Below are positions 58,190 through 64,000 of a stretch of 64,000 nt of DNA, in pieces. This stretch comes from Branchiostoma floridae. Lineage: Eukaryota; Chordata; Leptocardii; Amphioxiformes; Branchiostomatidae. The DNA is taken from the NCBI RefSeq assembly GCF_000003815.2, contig NC_049979.1:10267831-10331830 (forward strand), in the 5' to 3' direction. The notes under the pieces are model-generated. The model saw only the letters and a list, made by a program, of their open reading frames with translations, made no database searches and had not been told where the DNA came from. Positions within the stretch are counted from its first letter, which is position 1; every line of letters starts with the position of its first letter. A program made the translations under genes and the position numbers.

Positions 58190-60656
58190 ATCTGCACCTG
58201 CAACCACGAGTGAAAAAGAAAAATCAAGACTACGAGCGCAACGTTCTTGCGTTATACAACGCAACACCTTGTTTGTAAGCCACTTTTTGATTAGCATGAG
58301 ATTGGGAGCTTGACATTATGACCGTAGGAGATTAAGAATTGTTTCGCAATCTGTTTTCCATTCAATCCGTTCTTTTAGCACGATATATAAAGATATGCCA
58401 CGATGACGACGTGCATAACGCTATAAAACTACAGGATTTAGTAACATACGGGCAACTGACACAAAGTGAGCCTGTCTGATTACCCACAAGCATGTGTGCG
58501 CCTGACACCTACAATACCTGTTTCAAGTAGCTCAGTCTGAATATTTGGGCTATAAAAGCCAGACTTTGTCACTAATGAAAACAACTACATATGTAGGCTT
58601 AGGCCTGGCACTGTGTGCACTTTATAGTTTTAATCATTAAAGAAAGATTGTCACCTGTTGACTTCACTACTGAAGTGGCAGTCCGCCGAGAGACGAAGAT
58701 GGCTCGCACTTGTCCCTCCCAGCTCAGCTGCCCGTCTGTGCCGCGAGCTGCCCAGAAGAAGCTTACTTCTTAAGGTAGGAAATGCATCAGGTGCCTTAGA
58801 TAATTGGGTATGAAGTAGAAGATAATTAGATGGGGATGAACTGGTCACGTTTCACAGCTGGGTGGTGGCGTTATCTCGGCAACTGCGGTGTTTAGATGTG
58901 TTTTCCCTAGAGCCTCCTGTTCCACGGAGATGAAGCACAGCATGTGCATCCTGTTGACTTATTGACTGAACGAATGCGCATTGAGAGATCATCAAACGAT
59001 ACAACATGTCTACAAGGAAAGTATTATCAAGCATGGAATTCCCACGACTTGTTGGATCAGTATTACAAAATACAATTTGGGGGATTTTCAAACGATACAA
59101 ACTTACCGGAAAACCTTGTTAGGAAAGCGTTAGACCAGGTTACGTTTCAGCACCAAGGACAGTGACCAGGTCTTGTTGATTGCACTTTCGCGGATTCCCC
59201 GTTATGTTGGACAAAATTCTGTGCCCTTAAAACAACTAAGCTACCAGAGTGTTATACGAGAGAAAAGCGTAAATGAGTGTAGATTATATACATGGTATAA
59301 ATGTTCTGATAGTTTTTATAATGGCAGGGTCTTGTTGCGCATTTTTGTCTGATCCTGGTCAGCAACGCACAGAGCATAAAGGACAACGAGAAAAAAACGA
59401 CAGTTAAATGACAAATTGAAAAAAAGACAAGTAAAGGGTACGGATCGTAACAACAAAACATGCATGTTCTAATAATAAGCATGTTCAGATGCCTCTGCTA
59501 ATCCAACAGTTAATCACGGTGACAACCAGGTTAATTTCCGTAGTGAAAGGAAGTCTGATCTCGCCTGATTAGTTCCGGATTATTCCGCACCACCTGCCAT
59601 GTCTTCGGAGATTATGAGAGCTCCAGAGAGCGGGATCTTGAAGACAACATGCTGTCCTTAGATAACACCCAATAAGGACGCCAGCAGTTTTGCTGTAAAC
59701 ATCTGATACCGCCAACAACAGGTGAATATTTCCTTGTTGGGCATTACTATGCAATAAAAAGATGAAGTGGCCGATCTCAGACTGTGACGAAATCTAATGA
59801 TGCCTGTTCAGATAGCACACCGGGTAACCCCTATTCCTCTCGATATGTTTGTTGAGTTCATCAATGTGCAACGGTTTGGCAACTTAAGCTCCCGCATATC
59901 ATGGGCTGCCTATCTAACTTGTATACAATAAAGTTAGTTGTTTTTGTGCGGCTACATAAAAGGAATAAATGTAGGCCTGCAATGACTTCTAACACAGCAT
60001 CCATACAATTACAAACATTGCAAACCAGCATGCAGCCACATGTTACAACATGCATGAAATGGTCCAACTTGCCTTTCTAATAAATGACCTGCAGAAATAC
60101 TTACAGACTTACCAAATAGCAGTCAACATAGTGGACTCTTGTAGGCAATAGCTATTGTATGTTTTAATTTATAAAAAGAACACATGTTGCAAAAACATGC
60201 TTAAGTTTAGTTTACAATATAGATGAGTTATACAAACAACACATACATCATTGTCTTTAAAAACCCTGTTGTAGCAGTCCCAGTTCTTCATGTACATTTG
60301 GCACATGATGTTCTCAAATCAAACTTCTATAGTCAATTATCGTAACATCTTTGTTCCTGAGCACACAATAGCAAACCTAATACAATTGATACAGAGTCTG
60401 TCATGAGAACAAAATCTAAATCAAAAACTTCTCCTGAGTAAAAAATGTTTCATATCTTATCCAATTTATTAAAAATTGAGACTTTCATTACTGAGACTAA
60501 GATTGCAAAGTCTTTGTTATAAAGTACCAATACTTTAAAACTGCACATATTGTACATCCAACAGGGTATGTCACTGGACAGAAAAACACAACAGAAGGAA
60601 CGTGTAAAAATGTATTTTTATCAATACCTGCTAATCATCCTAAATACATGTATCTG
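58190..60656. other. Intergenic region
   Basis: TATAAAAG at 58551-58558 on the + strand is a good TATA box, but no coding exon follows that I can support. Otherwise nothing recognised. Confidence 0.35.
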
Positions 60657-60662
60657 TTTATT
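60657..60662 (-). terminator. Poly(A) signal of the 5-alpha-reductase gene
   Basis: TTTATT on the + strand reads AATAAA on the minus strand, 186 bases after the stop codon at 60850-60848. A second such motif lies further downstream near 60464-60470. Confidence 0.55.
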
Positions 60663-60847
60663 TCAACCTGTCACAACTATCTTGACATACCACGTGCGGA
60701 TATTTACACAGCATGTGCAGATGACAACTAACTTGGGATAGTCTTTTAAGCTTTAGTAGTTCCTGAGTGGTGAGTGCTGCCTGGCCATTCTCTGCTTGTA
60801 TGGCAGGAATTTGAAGTTGTGTGGTTTACTATGTTAGACAGAGAAGC

Positions 60848-63166
60848 TCACAACAAGAAGGGGACGATAGCTGCTCTGTCCTTGGGGTAGTTGTCAAACT
60901 TCTGCAGGTACCACCTACATTGGGACAGGGGAAGTTCAAGGTGAATAAAAGCATACAACACAAGTACAATGCAATATTGCCCATGGCTCTATGTACAATA
61001 TGGTTTCATCAGTCTATCTGCCCTCTAATCTACACACACAAAGAAACAAGCACACAGTCTTATTATACAAACAAAAGTATACTTCAAACAGAAAGCTAGC
61101 AGCCCTTACTTGTGATGAGTGAATGCCCGAGGTCCAACATTGAGAGCAGTGAACGTGGCAAAAGCCACAGCCTGGAGGGACCAGCATGCCACTGCAAACC
61201 CTGCCCACTCCAACGTCTCACCGAAGAAGTTGGCACCAGAAACATATGTAAACATTCCTCCTGTGGTATCCATGAAGAACACAACAAAAATCAGTATCTG
61301 TAGATGCAAGATGAGCTACTTTTTGAAATAAAAGATACATCCTGACACTCTGCATGACGTCAATTTAACACCACCAGTACAGAAAGTGAGCTCTTCTGTA
61401 AGTGTATATGTTGACCTCAGCTGACAACTCTGGGAACAAATGCACATATCTCACACAATGCACATGTAATAATCTTAGACATTTAATGTTAGTTATGCAT
61501 GGCACCTTCTCAATTCTTTTTAATTCAGTACATGCACTAAAGCCTTTTCATTCTATAGCCCTAATAGATCTTCTTAGACATAAATGAACAATGACATATG
61601 ACGTTATGTACAATGTATACTGGACAATTATACATGTACTTTGTGTAACAGAGCATCATCACACACTGTTAGGTCACATTAGAAGTCACATCAGAAGTCA
61701 ATCCTCTAGGGGCACACAGATGGTCTCTTGAGAATTGCCTATGACATACTATACAGATCTGGAGTGCTGCATATCAACACAGAATGGACATAGATTTCTA
61801 GTATGGTGTGGCCGTCTGAAGGTCTTGTTTCTGAACTAATGATGGTCTTTAATCACCAGGATATTGCTATATGAATCTGACCAACATAAAACATTATCCT
61901 GTCCCAGACAAAGGGTTGTAGAACAGTGTGTACCTTGTGGAATCTTGTAGCCCGTCTCCCCAGGCTTCCTGAGGTTGCGCAGAATGTGGTCTGAGTGAAT
62001 GTTTATGGCCATTCCAACAGCAAACATGAGGATCCCTGAAACAGAAACAATGTACATGATACAACATGACACATACATGTCATCACAGCTCAGTGCAGGT
62101 TTCTGTCAGAATTTCCAAGTTCTATCCACTTGCTTGAGTAACCACACCAGTCATGTTAAGTAGAAAGAGATACATGATACACACCTACAATAAACCTGGG
62201 ATCAGTCAGCCAGCCGTCTGGGTACCGTGCATACTGGGACAGGTACCTGGCCTGCATGTAACCATTGTACACACAGAACAGGAGGGCAAGGAGGAAGGGA
62301 ACCAGGGGGGTAGGCTTTCCTCCACGGATCAGCATTGGGAAGATTAATGACCTGAAGGGAGAAAAAGATAAGAAGCTCATGTACAATGAGAATTCTTTCA
62401 CTGACATTTACATCCATATCCATAGTGGACTGCACACAAAAATGCATTTATAATGCTAAGACTCACAAAACTTTAAAACAAGAGAATATCCATGAATGTA
62501 AGTTCATAAGTAGTCAATATTACATCCAGAGCGGATTACTTTCTCAGGGGAATGAAAGAGTCCATTTATATCAAAGCCCACTAACCTTCTCTCAACTGAG
62601 AGGAGGCTGATACCGACTGCCAAGCACCTTTGACCCTTTGCTGACGTCACACTTCTGTTCCGGATGTGTGACTTAGGTGTTGGGTCATTTTAACTGAGAA
62701 GGATCAGAGGACTGAACGAAAGCTTGTTGGTAAGCGCTTTATTTTGTGCACGGATATTAAGTCTTAAAATTGTAACATAAGAGAATATCCAACCAGCTAA
62801 TTGTCAAACAAATGTTGACAAACCAAAATAATCCATGACCAGACATAACCAGTGCGCATACCTGTGGAAGTAGTGGACCATGTACAGGGCCAGCAGTAGT
62901 CTGTTGGGAAGATAACCGATCCTGTCTGCCTGTGTGGTCAGGAGGAGGAGACACGGCACCACAAACGCAGGCAGCTCCTGTATCACCCACGCCACACGCG
63001 CGGGCAGGAAGCCTGGCACGATGAACTGTGTCGAGTTGCGACCGTACAGCGCCGTGGTGACAAAGGTGAGGAGGAAGCAGGTAGGGATGGACACGGCTAT
63101 CATGCCATAGGCCAGGTAGTCCAGCAGGACCAGTTCATCACCGGGCAGCTCCAGGGAACCAGGCAT
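60848..63166 (-). CDS. SRD5A1: 3-oxo-5-alpha-steroid 4-dehydrogenase (steroid 5-alpha-reductase 1-type)
   Basis: Five minus-strand exons, 63166-62862, 62351-62185, 62035-61934, 61260-61110 and 60914-60848, join in phases 2, 1, 1, 2 to an intact 263-aa protein (vertebrate SRD5A1 is about 259). Diagnostic segments are LPARVAWVIQELPAF, HYFHRSLIFP, the NADPH-side block INIHSDHILRNLRKPGETGY, GGMFTYVSGANFFGE and the C-terminal KFDNYPKDRAAIVPF. Hydrophobic helices span most of the chain, as in this ER membrane enzyme. It reduces the delta-4,5 double bond of 3-oxo-delta-4 steroids using NADPH (testosterone to dihydrotestosterone in vertebrates). The ATG at 63166 is chosen because it aligns with the usual N-terminus; an in-frame ATG 16 codons upstream (63214) also exists. 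SRD5A1 versus SRD5A2 type cannot be settled without a tree; the invertebrate gene may predate that split. Confidence 0.93.
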
Positions 63167-63725
63167 GATTACCCAGGAGTGAAGCTGTCTCTCTTTAGGT
63201 GAAACAGGACACATGTATGTAAACAGGACACATGTTGCAGTAGTTTATCACATCTCGAGGTTCGGACTCATTTCTATAATGGTAACATCAGACACTTATT
63301 GGTATTTGCAACGACTTTTTATTAACTTCTGTAACATTATATGCAAATACAATTAAGAAGATGAACATTAACAACTGATGCATATAAATTATAATAGTAT
63401 TGTTACATTTATGCACATTTTCTATTAAGCAAACACTTTATATTTGTATAGGTTGGTAGCAGCATAGTTTAATGTTACAACCAACAAACTTTACATTGTG
63501 ATAAAAAATGGGTATCAATGGATATCTTATTTGTTATTATTGAGTATATGATATATTGGACAAAATGCCCTACAATTTCAACTGTCTGCAAAGTGCATGT
63601 AGGGGTCGGAAATGACAAAGCCCCGTCCCTTATCACACACCTTTCACACTGTCCGTTTGCTTAGTCGGTCCATGCCCCCCTCCCACTTTCCTTAGTTACA
63701 CAACATTCTGTTATGTGGTTTATGG
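63167..63725. other. Region between divergent starts
   Basis: Lies between the 5-alpha-reductase start (minus) and the TATA box at 63726 (+). AT-rich; no TATA box was seen for the reductase gene, so its promoter remains undefined. Confidence 0.3.
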
Positions 63726-63932
63726 TATAAAAGACGCATACAATATATGAGGCCTTATCTGTGTTCTTTTCGTTCAAGTCAGTTAAAGAAATGCCTCCTT
63801 CGTTAGCTAATGGTAACGTCATTGTAACGATAGCTGGTTTTAGGATCATGTTTTACATGGACGCCGGGTCGGTGATTTTGAGACCAGTGAACAACAGTAT
63901 TAAACGATTCCACTGTCCTGCAGAAGTTAGAA
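63726..63932 (+). CDS. Possible TATA box and first exon of a + strand gene leaving the window
   Basis: TATAAAAG at 63726-63733 is followed about 65 bp later by ATGCCTCCTTCG (63791). The frame reads MPPSLANGNVIVTIAGF..., stays open, and reaches a good donor (AATG|GTGAGA) at 63932/63933. No domain is recognised, and continuation lies outside the window. Confidence 0.3.
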
Positions 63933-64000
63933 TGGTGAGACAATGAGACAACAGTTAGAAAGCTGCACAGCTTGAATGCTCCACGGCCCAAGTGTTATCA

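Overview
The window looks like nuclear DNA of an invertebrate deuterostome, most likely amphioxus (Branchiostoma). The evidence is spliced genes with GT/AG introns, TATA and AATAAA signals, a steroid 5-alpha-reductase gene, a 7TM receptor with tandem somatomedin-B domains, a neuronal-calcium-sensor gene, and many small inverted-repeat elements, satellites and a 5S-derived SINE. The species call is inference; no database was searched.

Left block (0.6-17.1 kb, + strand): two neighbouring genes encode large, unrecognised type I membrane proteins. Gene 1 (933-10903, about 1,585 aa) has a signal peptide, a basic repeat-rich exon, three homologous tandem exons each carrying a furin-type site, a long Asp/Glu tract, one transmembrane helix and a short tail. 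Gene 2 (12559-16411, 922 aa) has a signal peptide, thirteen 19-residue repeats, an 11-residue-periodic coiled coil, a Ser-Gly cluster, a Lys/Gly region, one transmembrane helix and a short tail. Both end with a phase-2 intron just after the membrane helix, and the helices look alike, so they are probably diverged tandem paralogues.

Middle (17-41 kb): gene-poor and repeat-rich. It holds a nested inverted-repeat element (18.5-21.0 kb), a 5S rRNA-derived SINE (21.3-21.6 kb), two copies of a palindromic element (27.1 and 30.5 kb), a pogo-like MITE, an orphan N-terminal coding exon (29.3-29.5 kb, minus), a retroelement-like unit with an SGNH-hydrolase ORF between identical 252-bp direct repeats (34.8-37.6 kb) with another element inserted in it, and a 26-bp minisatellite (38.5-39.25 kb).

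Right block (41.3-63.2 kb): a neuronal-calcium-sensor-type EF-hand gene on the + strand (41308-53103) has an 11.2-kb intron and a one-base frameshift in its third EF-hand. That intron carries two head-to-tail units with identical termini but different interiors (48441-51578), resembling Helentron-type non-autonomous elements. The somatomedin-B 7TM receptor (58189-55053, minus) and a five-exon 5-alpha-reductase gene (63166-60848, minus, 263 aa) follow. A TATA box and a possible first exon at 63.7-63.9 kb may start another + strand gene leaving the window.

The genes do not form a pathway. The clearest lead for new biology is the left-hand pair, in particular the duplicated exons of gene 1, each ending in a consensus furin site, which resemble a precursor of released peptides.
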